From: Hormiphora californensis
Lineage: Eukaryota; Ctenophora; Tentaculata; Cydippida; Pleurobrachiidae
Reading direction: 5' to 3'
Length of the DNA stretch: 64,000 nucleotides
Assembly (NCBI GenBank): GCA_020137815.1
Contig: CM035360.1
Coordinates: 3,726,578 to 3,790,577 of the forward strand
A program made the translations under genes and the position numbers. Under the pieces are notes generated by a model. That model had not been told where the DNA came from and searched no databases. It worked only from the letters and a program-made list of their open reading frames with translations. Of this stretch, positions 23,401 through 46,304 are shown piece by piece; the stretch's first letter is position 1; each line of letters starts with the position of its first letter.

Positions 23401-24183
23401 TATGTATTGAGATAGGTATATACGCTAGAGAAATATAACTTTTAGGTTAGGCTTCAAAGGGGTGTTCGCACGAGGAGATGACCCCATGCTCAACGACAAA
23501 GGATCTGAATTTGTACAGCTTCGATTAAATAACTAAAAGTTAGGCCACATGTGTAATTTAACACAGCTCGCGTGATCAACGGACATAGGAAAATCTGCAC
23601 TAGGAAACGTTTAAAATTCTATTTTAGAGAGAAAAAGAGAGTCAGAAGAATAGATAGAAGGGTTGGCCGGTCATACGTCAATCATGAATGGAATAGAAAG
23701 GAGGGAGAAGGAAATCAATTATTTAGACAACTCAGAACTGTCCTTAAATTTTAATAGGGGTACCTTGCTTTAAGTTCGGTGTGACTTTGAAGCATCTCAG
23801 TCACTTATTATTATGTGGGAACAATATATGTACTATAGCATATACAGATACTTCAATAAGTATTCTTCAGAGCTTCTATAAGCTTCTACAAATTGTGTTT
23901 AAGTAGCATAATACTTGAATTTCTTATTATTTTCTCGTTGGCACAATTAGAGCTTTTCGTCACGAGCTCCCAACGAGCGACGACGTTTCGACGGATAAAA
24001 AGTAAGACACAGGGACAATATATCTTCTTTACATAGCAATATAACATATATGTAGCCAGAACTGGACTGTCTGGCGGCGCTGACCGGTTATCTATATCCA
24101 ATCTGACTATCTGGGCGCAATATTTGAGAATCAAAACGGGGTCTGTCACCGCCAGACAGTGTGTAAACATGTTATATTTATAC

Positions 24184-24304
24184 CTGGAGTAATAGTAAGA
24201 TAGGGAGTCCTCTGAACGTCAAGATATCTCCGTTTTCCTTGAACTGTAGAAGTCGTGGCGGGTGCTGCTGGCACTGCTGAAGTTGCTGGGGATGAACACG
24301 ACAT
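24184..24304 (-). CDS. Candidate first coding exon, unidentified gene
   Basis: On the minus strand ATG (24304) opens a frame MSCSSPATSAVPAAPATTST, then VQGKRRYLDVQRTPYLTITP, ending at a donor (CCAG|GTATAAA). Codon content is richer than the surroundings. No following exon could be placed in the 5.5 kb downstream, so this may be a first exon of a gene with long introns, or chance. Function unknown. Confidence 0.3.
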
Positions 24305-25580
24305 CTGGTACTAAAATATTTGGTTGGAAGTGGTTACATAGAACGAAAAACGCTGAACAGATGGCTAGATTTGAAAAAAAACTCTCCCTCGTTGGTCGTT
24401 GACCTGATCAAGAACTCAAAATGTAGCTCGCAGCATAGGTGGTCAGGGTAGTTTTCTATCTCTTGAAGCTTCCCGGGGTTCAAAGCAAGCAATCGAGATC
24501 AGTTGTCATGAAAAGAGATAAAAACAATTAATAAAGAAATGTATGGTAGTTTGTTTGGCAATAACAAGATTGTGTACAACAGGTGTATTTTGAGAATACA
24601 ATCATATTACATTATATATATCTATCGGGGAAGTGGTTGCGAGAGAGAGCGAGAGAGAGAAAGCATATATATAGTACAACCGGTTACCCTAAATATGGTA
24701 GTCGCATCTTAGAGAGAGAGAGAGGGGAGGGGATGGTTTTGCAGTTTTATAGTTTAAACAGCGGCCAAACCATGGTGTTACTGGGAATCGTACACCAATA
24801 TATGTTAGCTGAGCACATGCTTTTAAATATACTGATTACTGAATTGAAAACAAAAAGTGGGTTTAATATTTAAAACAATTTTATTTCAGTGGATATACTA
24901 TAACATTTAAAACAATTTGCCGTGACTGTCTAACTTAGCTGAAGTTATATGGAATCAAATTTTGCTGTCATTTTAAATAGAAGTGGGAGGCCATTAAAGA
25001 TCCTAAGAAGGGAAGCGGAGAACACGATCACGAACTACTTACTGAATACTGAAGTCTGAAGGCGACCGAGTATTTATGATTAAGATAAATCATCGGACGA
25101 AATTTAACCTGCAACTACTTTAGAATTTGTTAGTGAGGTTTCCAATAAACAATACCCAGTTGGGATTTTTAATTTTTCCAAGGTCAGCTCCATGCTGATC
25201 ACCCCCTGGAAAAATAGCAACTTGTTTGCCCAATGCACATACAGATAGATACTGACTTGCCTTGCTCGACCCTGTATCACCACGTGCCCCGCGGGTTTGA
25301 ACAAAACAAAGGACTGACTATTGATGCTGCAGCCCATATAAAAGTGAACCTTGATTTTAAGTTTAACTAGCTAAACACTAAAGATCAAACGACCAATTCG
25401 CTCTCAGTATTTTTAATTACACCTCGCATAATATATATAATGCATAAGGAACCTTCTATGATCATTTTTGATCGCTTCCCTTTCTCTTTCTTACTCTCTC
25501 CCTTCCTTTATCTACTGATCTCTCTATTATATCATGCCCCTCTCTCTGTCTCTCTCTCTCTCTCTCTGTCTCTCTCTGTC

Positions 25581-25640
<60 letters not shown>

Positions 25641-26215
25641 ACTCCTAACTTTTAGCTAGTTAAATATTCTAAATCAGTACTAAAGAGACATACAGATGAA
25701 GCGCCACAACTCGAGAACTTGTAAGACGTATAATGGGGATGGGGGCAGCATATTGGCCTATACAGAGTATTGTTATTGAATGAGATTGATGATTAATCGA
25801 TATAGTTCACTGATTAATCTCCGGCCCTGTAGCATTTATTGTCTGTACTAGCTGGGTACTGCATGTATCTTTTAGTACACTCAGGTAACTCTCAATCAAT
25901 CAGGCACAACATGTGCTGGCATTTTATCAGACGAAAATAAATCATTAACTTTTTAAGAAACATCAAATATATGGGTAACAGTGCAAATAATAAAATCAAA
26001 AGGCGACCAGCACCGTTGTCCGTTATGTCCATTTAAATCAATTCACGCCCTTTTGGTTCTTAGAAACGTTGTAGAATGTCACACTGTCTGCCAACTTCCC
26101 TCTCTCATAGTATGAGTCATACCCTCTCTGTCGCACTCTACCCTCTCACCCATGGCGACATGTACTCTCTTTCACTCTCCTCCCTCTCTTTCACCCACTC
26201 TCCCATCTAGCCTCC
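24305..26215. other. Non-coding spacer with CT tract and SINE-like fragment
   Basis: A CT/GTCT tract lies at 25,540-25,640. Around 25,255-25,305 a fragment on the minus strand has GTTCAAACCCGCGG followed by GGGTCGAGCAAGGCAA. The same combination recurs near 48,755-48,830, and the GGGTCGAG part near 22,488, which suggests a dispersed SINE-like repeat with a tRNA B-box-like motif. No gene is seen. Confidence 0.45.
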
Positions 26216-26608
26216 ATGCCTCTACCCTCTCATGGCTGCCACCTTCCCCTTTCTACCCTCTCATGGCTGCCACCTTCCCCTCTCTACCCTCTCATGGCTG
26301 CTACCTTCTCCCCTCTCTACCCTCTCATGGCTGCCACCTTCCCCTTTCTACCCTCTCATGGCGGCCACCTTCTCCTCTCTACCCTCTCATGGCTGCCACC
26401 TTCTCCCCTTTCTACCCTCTCATGGCTGCCACCTTCCCCTCTCTACCCTCTAATGGCTGCCACCTTCCCCTCTCTACCCTCTCGGCCTCTCATGGCTGCC
26501 ACCTTCGCCTTTCTACCCTCTAATGGCTGCCACCTTCGCTTTTCTACCCTCTAATGGCTGCCACCTTCCCCTCTACTAGAATACCGTCTGACCCTCTCTA
26601 GTCAGTCT

Positions 26609-26625
<17 letters not shown>
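26216..26625. repeat. 31-33 bp minisatellite overlapping the prominin stop codon
   Basis: About 12 copies of a unit with core CTCTCATGGCTGCCACCTTC. On the minus strand each unit contains the last prominin codons (KVAAMRG) and the stop. The genuine coding end (26609-26633) is the outermost copy, so the array extends from the stop codon into the 3' flank. Confidence 0.95.
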
Positions 26626-37148
<10,523 letters not shown>

Positions 37149-37261
37149 AGTTATATCAAACCTGATCAAATTTGATGCAGGTTATTCAATATACTGATAC
37201 AAAATATACACGACGTTCCGTTGTCTGCAATGTATCTGCACAATCTACGATCCCACGCACC

Positions 37262-37320
<59 letters not shown>

Positions 37321-37809
37321 GAGAGAGAATCTACAGGCTTGCACGTATACCTCTCTATCTATCTGTTACAGACACGGAACAGAAGTACAAGCACACAAAC
37401 ATCCGCTATCCGATCAAGGCATATGATACTACCTTGTATTGAATAACTCGAGGAGTTACAGCTGGGCTTGATTATTCATTTATTCAAGTCCGTATTATTT
37501 GGGTTATCCGGTAAGTTACTCAACAAGTATATCTGGGTTTATCCGATACGTCTGTCATTGCGAGTTCTAGCCTAGTATTTCAACTATTTTCTTACACACA
37601 CACAATGGACAAGAATTTGCCCTAATCCTCCGGATCTGATCACATTGATCCCGGAAACTATTGTGTCAGAGTAGTAACAGCTCACCTACTGTTTACTCAA
37701 AGTATGAAGTAAGACCATGACACTGCAGGCCACAATACCACACACTGTACCAGATATATCGTATTGTGTTGTTTGAAGGTGTGTTAGTTCTCTGAGAGTG
37801 GTTTTCAAT
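37149..37809. promoter_or_regulatory. Shared divergent spacer, prominin and Ly6 gene
   Basis: 660 bp separate the two divergent start codons. The spacer holds a (GA)n run (37,264-37,326) and otherwise mixed sequence with no other gene. Control elements for both genes must lie here, but I cannot name specific sites. Confidence 0.4.
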
Positions 37810-40770
37810 ATGGCACGACTGGTTTATCTGCTTCTTATGGTTGTGGGTTATACCTCAGCTCTCGAGTGTTATCGGTGTATGAATGCTAGTAGCACTGCTC
37901 TTGATTCTACGGTGGCCAAGTTTGGTAGGTGGAGATTAGAGAATGAAGGTCCCATATGACTTGTGAAAATTGTTCGACAGAAAAATGAAAATATAACATA
38001 TCATACCACCTCTCCCCGTCCCCCCCAAGACAGGATGATGCTCTCTTTTCGGAGCGTGTTCGTCTCGGCATTGCGCGTCGCGGGTGCACGAGCTAGCCCG
38101 GGTGAGCGAGCTAACAATAGTGAACTTCCATGCGATATAGTACATCGCGCGCATGTAATTGCACTATTGTTAGCTTGTTCGCCCGGGTTTGGTACAGTCT
38201 GCGGCGCGCAGTGTTGAGACGAACACGTTCCGAAAATGCAGGATAAGTCTTTTCACTTCATCTCCCCTTAATTATATCCCCCGTCCCTGATCCCGACCTT
38301 GTTGCTAAATGCTAATCTCCAATCCACGCGTCTACCTTCCCCGTCTCTAACGCCCGATTCTCTCCTTTTTTTTTTTTTTTTTTGAGACCTCCCCGTGCTA
38401 ACATTTGTCACTCCCTGTATTACATAACATGTACCTGTCTCCACGATTTGACAGATGTTAGACTCTGCAGCCACATGATTGACCCCGGTAGTAGGGCCGG
38501 AATACTGCCTTTGGGTACCCAATCACTGGTACACTACCTAATCATGCGGGTAGTATAGTTACCTGTCTGGCGACGCCGCCCCGTTCTGAACGCATCATCA
38601 CGGGATCTGTCGCCGCCAGTCAAGTAGTTACAGTATAAAGTCAAGCAAGCTTGAAACTGGCATAGCATACGACGGTACAACTTATTGCACTTTCCAGCAC
38701 AGATGTATATTGGGTTCGGGAATGAAGCTGGCATTGTAAAATTTTGAGATATAATATAATTCTTTAGGTAGCACTGCTTGTACAACTTATAACACCCCCC
38801 AGTGTTATAAGTTTTCACTTATAACACCCCCCAGTGATACATGAAAACTTATAACACTGCTGCACTTAGAAGTCCTTACTCCTTACTGTTTCTGTCACAC
38901 TAAAAACCGTTCGAAAGATAAGCGTGTACGAACTCCCTCCCTCTCTTTCTTTATGTCACACTCTCAAGCCGTTGCAACACCGAGATCAAGATAACAGTCA
39001 CGAACTCCCAGACCCACACATTCTTTATCTCTCTCTCACTCTCGCTAATCTCTCACTCTCTTTACCTATAGATCTCAGGCGTTATCTTATCTCTGCCTGC
39101 TACCTTATCATGAATTCGTTCTATTGTTACGCCCTAAACTGTCTCTCACTCTTGTTTTAAAAATTTTACAATGCAATTTTATTATGCCTATTTTCGTTGT
39201 ACCTGACGTCAACAATAATGTCCCAGATTCTTACACTTTTAGACCTCGCAGGCTCGTGATCGTGATGCTGCATTTAGTGTTCATGAATGTCAAGGAGTGA
39301 GCGCCATTTGCTGTTCATGAGTTGATTTTGTGTTCGTAACCCCTCTGTTATGGCTCACAATAAAAGGGGTGACTTCGTAACCAAATTCTCACCCAGGCCT
39401 CCCCAAGTGTGGAGATGAAGATAACGACCTGCTATTTCACGAGTGTCCCGATCACTACAAATACGCTAGGTGCTTCAACACCGAGTCCTCGTAAGTGTAA
39501 AAACTTGTTGAGTAACAAGAAAAACAGCTCCCCAGCCCCACCTCACACTCACAATCCCTCACCCCCACCCTGACAGCTCTTCTTCTCGGGTAGACTTTTT
39601 TCTTAAAGTTAGTCGATTCCGGTTGATTCTATAACACTACCCCACCACCATGCTGTCAGAGGATCAGCCTGACAGACTCTATACTATGACTCTATACTAT
39701 GTATAACACACATCTAATCTTCCTAATCAATTCTTCAACACAGGGTAACATACGGAGGTGCAACAATCAAGGTGACGTCACGAGGATGCAAGGACCGAGA
39801 TGGGGAATACAACCCAGAAGGATGGGATTGTACCTGGCTGAACAGTGCCCTCTCTCAATACGCTGGAGTTTCCGATTTCCGGGATTGTAAGTTGATCTGT
39901 TTACGGTAAGCGGTAAAGGTTGACCCGTCTCCTGAGAATTTTATTTTTATTTGGCCATAAATCAGCCATTTCTTGACCAATTTGCAAAATCTTGGGCTCA
40001 TTGGAAAGAGGACATTGAGCTCTTTTAGATTGCGCGGCTTTGCGCGGCGTAATGGCGCAAAATGCGCGTTTTCGCCACTACGCCGCGCAATTTGCGCCAA
40101 TTTTCATTTTATTGAGCTCATTTTAAAGATCTCAATGTCCTCTTTCCAATGAGCCCAAGATTTTGCAAATTGGTCAAGAAACGGCTGAGTTATGGCCAAA
40201 ACAGTTTTAAATTCTCAGGAGACGGGTCAACCTTTACCGCTTACCTCTGTTTACCATACACCGGCCGCATCCCGCTTTATAAATAGTATCCTGGGATACT
40301 AGATTGAGACGTTGGGGATATTGAGTGTCGCTCGGTGGTCTACGTCTAAATTATCTAAACCATTTTTCACTCTGTCTTACTTAGTCTTACAATGCGACCT
40401 CATAAGGTCTTTACAAGTTTACAAGTTTACAAGTTTACAATAAAAGTTTTAGTGTACACAACAGGCCTTCCCTTAGTGGGTCCACCTAAATAAATTAAAC
40501 ACGTATCACCTCTCAGCCACTCTCATACATGAACAGCACATTGAGGGGAAATATCATTGGGTCTTTACCTTATTCGCAAAATTTTAGTATGCGATTCGCA
40601 TGGTCCTACTAAAATTTTAGCTCTTATCGGCTGAAAAGCTAACACTTGATTCTATTTCAGGCAAGGACACAGTATGCAAGAAGGACGAGTGTCTGAACTA
40701 CGACAGTGGGGCTAATTTCATCACTCTCTCCGCCATTCTCCTCTCTGCAATTATGGCACTACTCCTATAA
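37810..40770 (+). CDS. Ly6/uPAR-type GPI-anchored surface protein
   Basis: Four exons in phase: 37810-37924, 39397-39490, 39744-39886 and 40661-40770, about 153 residues. A signal peptide (MARLVYLLLMVVGYTSA) precedes the first motif LECYRCMNAS, the typical LxCxxC start of a three-finger domain. Ten or so cysteines follow, including CGDEDNDLLFHECPD, SRGCKD and the closing CKDTVCKKDECLNYD, which resembles CCxxDxCN. The C-terminus is a small residue followed by a hydrophobic tail (FITLSAILLSAIMALLL) with no cytosolic part, the signal for GPI attachment. It should sit on the outer cell surface; ligand unknown. The start is the first ATG. The gene is divergent from prominin and about 0.55 kb upstream of AMBRA1. 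Its introns hold inverted repeats at 38,040-38,240 and 39,890-40,255. Confidence 0.88.
38040..38243. mobile_element. 200-bp inverted-repeat element
   Basis: TTTTCGGAGCGTGTTCGTCTC mirrors GAGACGAACACG plus CGAAAA at the right. Inner GAGCGAGCTAACAATAGTG has its complement CACTATTGTTAGCTTGTTCG. It is GC-rich and lies in Ly6 intron 1. Confidence 0.85.
39893..40255. mobile_element. 360-bp foldback element in Ly6 intron 3
   Basis: Arms of about 150 bp: GGTAAGCGGTAAAGGTTGAC at the left and its complement at the right, then AAATCTTGGGCTCATTGGAA and complement further in. The loop is GC-rich with TTGCGCGGC repeats. Confidence 0.9.
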
Positions 40771-41326
40771 AAATTAAAATGTCATACCAAGGGACTGTTA
40801 ACTGATGTCATTGATGCAATTTGGAAGTCTCTGTCTAAATACGATTGAATTTGACTGGTTTGGGACTGATAGATTGATATGAACATGACATGGAGTTGGA
40901 CATTTGATTTGGAAAATTGGTTTTGGAACGTGAATCACTGAATCGCAATCAATGAATCGTGATTGAACTTAAAATGATGATGTAAAATGTAACTTAAAAT
41001 CGTTTTTTTATTTGCTGAACACTGAAATTAACAATGCTTACTCACTCCTTTTGAAATGTCATTATCAATGAAACATTATGTTGCTGCCGCGGACTTAATC
41101 TTCTTACACTGCATTGTCAAGCCGCGCGGTAAAGTAGGCGCGCGCGTGAATTCGAAGACCTAAAAAAAACGAAAAATTGAAAATATTTTTACACAAATTT
41201 CAAAATCGTTTTTTTTGTTTCACAAAATTTCTGAGGCGTGTTGTGACATGTATGACTAAAAATGTTATCTTTTTTCCCGCCACACTTATCCAATAATCGA
41301 TTAAAAACACTCATGTAGGTGATGAC
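40771..41326 (+). other. Spacer between Ly6 gene and AMBRA1
   Basis: 555 bp holding the Ly6 3' region and the AMBRA1 promoter. AT-rich, with one GC-rich CCGCGCGGTAAAGTAGGCGCG patch near 41,122. No gene is seen. Confidence 0.5.
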
Positions 41327-44300
41327 ATGATAAAAGCGCTTTTTAACCGCGAACAAAACGGTCGTTTCACGGTTCAGGAGGAGAAACTTATTGGTGGACT
41401 AATAGAGGATAAGTTTTTCACTCTCAAAAAGTCATCCTATACCTCTGTCAAGTACGACCAAATAATTTTACCGTTTTAGAACATCTTTGGAGCTAATTCT
41501 TAAACGTTTGTGCCGCATTTCAGGTTACACGAGATCCAGACCAAGTCTGTTTTTGCAGTTGCATTCTCGCACGATGGAACCTTGGTAGCTTCCACCCACG
41601 CGGATCACACTATCCGTGTTCTCCTGTAAGTTAAACAGGGATTGGTTTTTAGATTTTAAAACTTGTAAACTTGTCATATATCTTGTAGGTCGGTAGGCTA
41701 ATCTTGCGGCTGCTAATTTCCTGATACTTATCCTGTTTTAATGAAATTTAACAATTATAAAAATCATTCAGATATGAGCCGTTTGGATTGACCCATACCC
41801 TTCGAGGACACCTCCGATCTCCCATCAGTTTGCAGTTTCATCCCAGCGTAAAGTAATAAAAACCACCCGATTTCTGCCATTTTACTTGTCCCATCCATTT
41901 AACTTGTCCTTGCCATTTAACATCCCAACATCACAGATCTATCCTGGCAAGTGGTTGTCTGGCTGGACAAGTATATCTATGGAACCTCTCCTCTATGGTC
42001 GGTGTTAAGTTATACCAAGTGTGCCCATTCAGACAAGAACCCACCTCCGCTCACCGGAACCTGCACTATGTTTCAAATCTTCCCGTTGGCTCAATCGCCT
42101 TCCATCCTGATGGTGAGTGATCACGTTGCCTGTTTCATTCTATGTTCTTAGTGGTGATCTAGGAACCAAATAAATCATAATTCCGACGTGATGATACCCG
42201 TGTGTTATTTAAGTTGTTATTTCGTGACATCTAGAATTGAAGTAACCTACTTACCTAATCATTTCAGGTAAGCATTTGGTGGCCAGTCGGTGTAGACAGT
42301 TGACTTTGTGGAACATCAACTCACAGGAGCCCATACATACCGCCTTTACAGAGCATGAGAACGAGAGAATCAGGTACATTGATGAGAGCTACTGATATAT
42401 TGGTACACTCATCTTACTTATTTTAGGGGGAACCAAAATCGTTTTCTTTCTTCTCCGCTTCAATATTTAGAATTATTTAGATTTCTTTTCCACTCCGTTG
42501 ATTTTAATTACGTATATCGGACAGTTAAAGTGTGAATCATGACGCACAACTAACTGAGTTATCATGTTTCACTGGCATTCGTGACATCATACATGTGATC
42601 TGTTAAAAGAGATCGTGATAAATATGTGCCGTATGCCATTTCTAGGCTAGAAATGGCAAGCTAGATATTCTAGCTTCTCTGACTGGTTCCCCAAGGGAAA
42701 TAACCAAGGATAAATCATTATGAATCACCATAATATTTGGGTACAACAAACAAACAATATTTCCTCCAGGGGTGTAATGTTTGATCCGTATGGTAGATAC
42801 ATGATAACTGCAATAAGACGAGTTGATCCACCACCCCCTCCACCCCCTGCTCCTGCCCCCTCAATTAGTGTTGAAACGCCATGGCAACCAAAACAGCCCA
42901 GAACCTGGGGCAGAGTTAGTCATGTTAGAGAGGCGCTGAATAAGCTGATCTACGCAGGTCAGAAACGGCCTCATTCAGCCGAGGGTGAGTACTGAGTACT
43001 GAACATGTACTTGTACTTTAACTGCAGTACTGATCTCAATAACACGTTACTCCCAGATGAAGCAGATAGGGAGTCCCAGCCAGGACCCAGTAGAAGCCCC
43101 GCTGCAGGTCACCACCACCCCCAGCGAAGGGTCCAACAAGATCATGAACACGAGAGAGTGAAAACTCGTTCCCGCACCTGGTATATCTAATTAGTAATCA
43201 GCTTGGTTACAGTAATACTGTACAACAGTATGAACCCTATTTTCTTAGTAGTTGCTTCTTTACATTTAATTATCATGATTATATATTATATCACTTACCT
43301 CCTTTTTTTTCTTTCAGTGAGCGAAAGTCAGTGCGATGTCGAACCAGCGGAGAACAACATGGCACTTCCACTTCAACCAGTACTTCAACCAGCACTGACC
43401 ATGATCCACCACCCCTCCGACCAAGAACACGGACCAGCTCCCAGCAGACCCAGACAGCCACATCATCATCCGATGCTAGTGTTATGTTAGTCCGGGCATC
43501 CTCCACCGAGACGAGATCTTCCAGTCAGACTCGAGGGAATACTAGCGAGATAACACGAACTAGACACTCAAACGAGGGCTCTAGTTCTCGAACAAGGCAC
43601 CATATAACTCGGACTAGGCACCAGGCATCAAGTGAGAGCTCAGGACCAACTGTCCACCCAGCTTCTAGTGAACATACGGCAGTTCGGACCAGGCACGCAG
43701 CCTCAAGTGAAAGTTCAACAAGTCGGAACCAAGCCTCAAGCGAGCACACGACAACCCGATCTCGACATCAAGCAGCAGCCAGCGGTGAGGGGGCAGGTCG
43801 ATCAGCCAGCGGGGAGGCAGCAGGTCGATCAGCCAGCGGTGAGGTAGGTCGAGCTGCTGGTGCTGCCACCATTCAGAGAGCAGGGGAAGGAGGGGAGGCA
43901 CAACCATCAAGGCTGATAACCCAGCGAACGCTGTGTACTGAATGTCAAGCAGGTAACAGGATAACAACATACTGTTCTGAAATGTCTGTCTTAACTAACC
44001 CCCCGCCCCCCCCCCCCTCTAACATCTTACATATCCCTCCCCCTGTAACATCCCCGCTCAAACTTGTAACATTGCATTTCCCCCTCCCCTTGTAACATCT
44101 CCCCGCCCTACTCAGATGCCCTAAACAAGAATGTGGTGCAACTGTGGGAGTGGGAGGACGAGCTGCCCCCTATCCAGGATACTACACACAACATTATATC
44201 TTCCTCTACAATCACGGTACACCTATGATCTATGATCGTACATGTCACATGTGGGAATATTTGACACACACGAACTTTCATACAACCACATACCTTATTA

Positions 44301-45323
44301 TTAGGTTATCTGATAAACACTATATAATCTCAGTTATAGGACTAAAATACCATCTCCCCCCCCCCTAGGTGACCAATGTGAATATCCAAGTTTCCCGAGA
44401 TGGCACCTTTGTGTGTTTGGTTGAGAAGGATCCATGCGAGGAGGGCGGTTCACCTCTCTACCTCACTGTATATTCCCTGGCACCTGAAACCTTTAGACAA
44501 TGTCCTAATGAGAACCAGTGTTAAATACATCCCAATGTGTATCAGTATTACACCATGTAATCAGGTGGGTTATCGGGATTTGGGTGGGGTTTGAAATTGT
44601 TGTGTTGCCCCCACTTCCAAGTGGGTTTAGGTTATCGGCCGACGGCCGTTCTAAAACACAAACTAAAAGGGAATAAAATGGTGATATTTCCTTCAATCAT
44701 AACTCCACCTCTTGATAAGATTGAGTGCCTTTTTAGTTTGTTTTTTACTTTTTGTATTTCAAACTAAACCTGTTTGTATTAGCTATATCTCAAACTCTGA
44801 CTACTAAATCCTACCCATTTTACACTACCTCCCTCTCAGTACATAGTCACGTTTGCGAGACATAACGTTACCGACACACATGGTGGAATGATAGTTACAT
44901 ATGACATACCGAGGAAGAAGGTATGTCGAGAGGGGGTTGTTATCCCTCTCTCTCGTTACATAAGAAAATCTTGGATTTTAATTCCGAAGTGAGCTAATCT
45001 TCACATAGCTCTGACATCTGTGCTGAATGTTCATCTGTTTGATGAAATTTTTGTAACCAACTCCCCACCCTCACTAGGTCTCGGACAAGCAACGAATAAC
45101 TCGCTCCATGACAAAGCCTCCATCCTGCTGGCCAAAGTTCAACAGGATCTCTATCCAAGATGAGAGTCCTATCAACATTGCCCGATTTGGACAGCTACCC
45201 TGGCAGGGAACTGTGATTGGTACATGCTCTGGCAAGCTCTACCTGATGAGGGTTGCACCCAAACAGACTGCGTCTGATACGACACACCCGCATGTTCATA
45301 GAGTCATATATAATGACATGTGA
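41327..45323 (+). CDS. AMBRA1: AMBRA1-like WD40 autophagy/ubiquitin-ligase adaptor
   Basis: AMBRA1 is a WD40 adaptor linking DDB1-CUL4 ligase and Beclin-1 autophagy. Twelve exons: 41327-41451, 41524-41625, 41772-41852, 41937-42112, 42268-42373, 42770-42984, 43057-43180, 43318-43952, 44116-44216, 44369-44564, 44840-44920 and 45078-45323, about 650 residues. Human AMBRA1 (about 1300) has a much longer middle. N-terminal WD repeats are clear: VAFSHDGTLVASTHADHTI, LQFHPSVKSILASGCLAGQ, AFHPDG and VMFDPYGRYMITAI. A Ser/Thr/Arg-rich disordered middle (exon 8) follows, then the C-terminal repeats (DGTFVCLVE, LTVYSLAPE, GTVIGTCSGKLYLM). Exon 10 is 196 nt although both junctions are phase 0: a +1 break lies between about 44,495 and 44,524. 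Before it the frame ends ...TFRQ; after it YIPMCISITP continues the alignment. Confidence 0.9.
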
Positions 45324-46304
45324 CACAAAGACACAGTACACAGGGAAAGAGAAAGTGTGAGATAGATATAGAGAGAAAAAGGAAGGTGTAACTAGAGACA
45401 GAGATAGATACTTTTGAGAACAAGGACAGAGGACCCCGTGTTGCAGTTGCAATATATGAAAGATGTGAAGGCGAGCTTTTTTTTAGTACGGTATTTCCTA
45501 AGGTCAAGAGCCAGTTAGCCCTATATCATGTACTTGTATTACGTACGAACTAACTACTTTCTTACACATATTACCACACAACATTTTTAAAGTTTTTTAC
45601 ATGTTTTGGACTTTGACAGTCCTGGACATTAACATTTGATCACAACGAGAGACGTGTGTTTTCCCAGATCTGAAAAAGATTTATCAGTTTTATAATCGTG
45701 AGACATGGGTCGTGGGTTGTTCAGACTGTGTCTCGTGCGACCTTCTAAATATCGGTCATACTGTATAATAGTTCTTCTACTAGGAGTACTAATACAGTAT
45801 GACCGGTACAAGGTGGGCCTTTTTTTGAAGAAAATAATATGATATCAATAGGGCCTCAATACGTGCAAAACTACTAATAATTACTTACTAAGACTTGCCT
45901 AGATATTATAAAACGTATACGGTTTAAAGTTTGAGCGTTATTTACATGTGTTACACTGGAAATAGCTTATTTTGAGAGATCTTGAATCGGACGAAAATAT
46001 GTTATATTTTTGTTCAAAAATCGTTATTTAATTTTGTTTCTTTCTTTGTTACACCCCACAGATAGATCTGACTCTCTCCCGATCTCTAATGTTACAGTGC
46101 CAGTGCGGTCAAGTGTGTTTCCAGTGAGTGAGCTTGCACATTGTGTGTAGTATTCTTACTCTTCAAAACATACCTCAGTGCCTGTGCCCAGAAATACACC
46201 TGCTAAGTCCCAAATCCCAATTCTAAATACTAAAACCCCCTATTCCTGAAGCCCAATTCTAAAACCTTCTAACATCTCATTCTCCCTCTTACAGGACCTC
46301 CTAT
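45324..46304 (+). other. Spacer between AMBRA1 and PDSS2
   Basis: AT-rich, no coding exon recognised. A short hairpin lies near 45,752-45,806 (GGTCATACTGTATAATAG and a later complement). CCCTCTTACAG at 46,284-46,294 is a plausible acceptor for a 5' untranslated exon of PDSS2. Confidence 0.5.

Noticed and set aside
43525-43970. Minus-strand frames across AMBRA1 exon 8
   Set aside because: They are antisense shadows of the Ser/Arg-rich coding exon.
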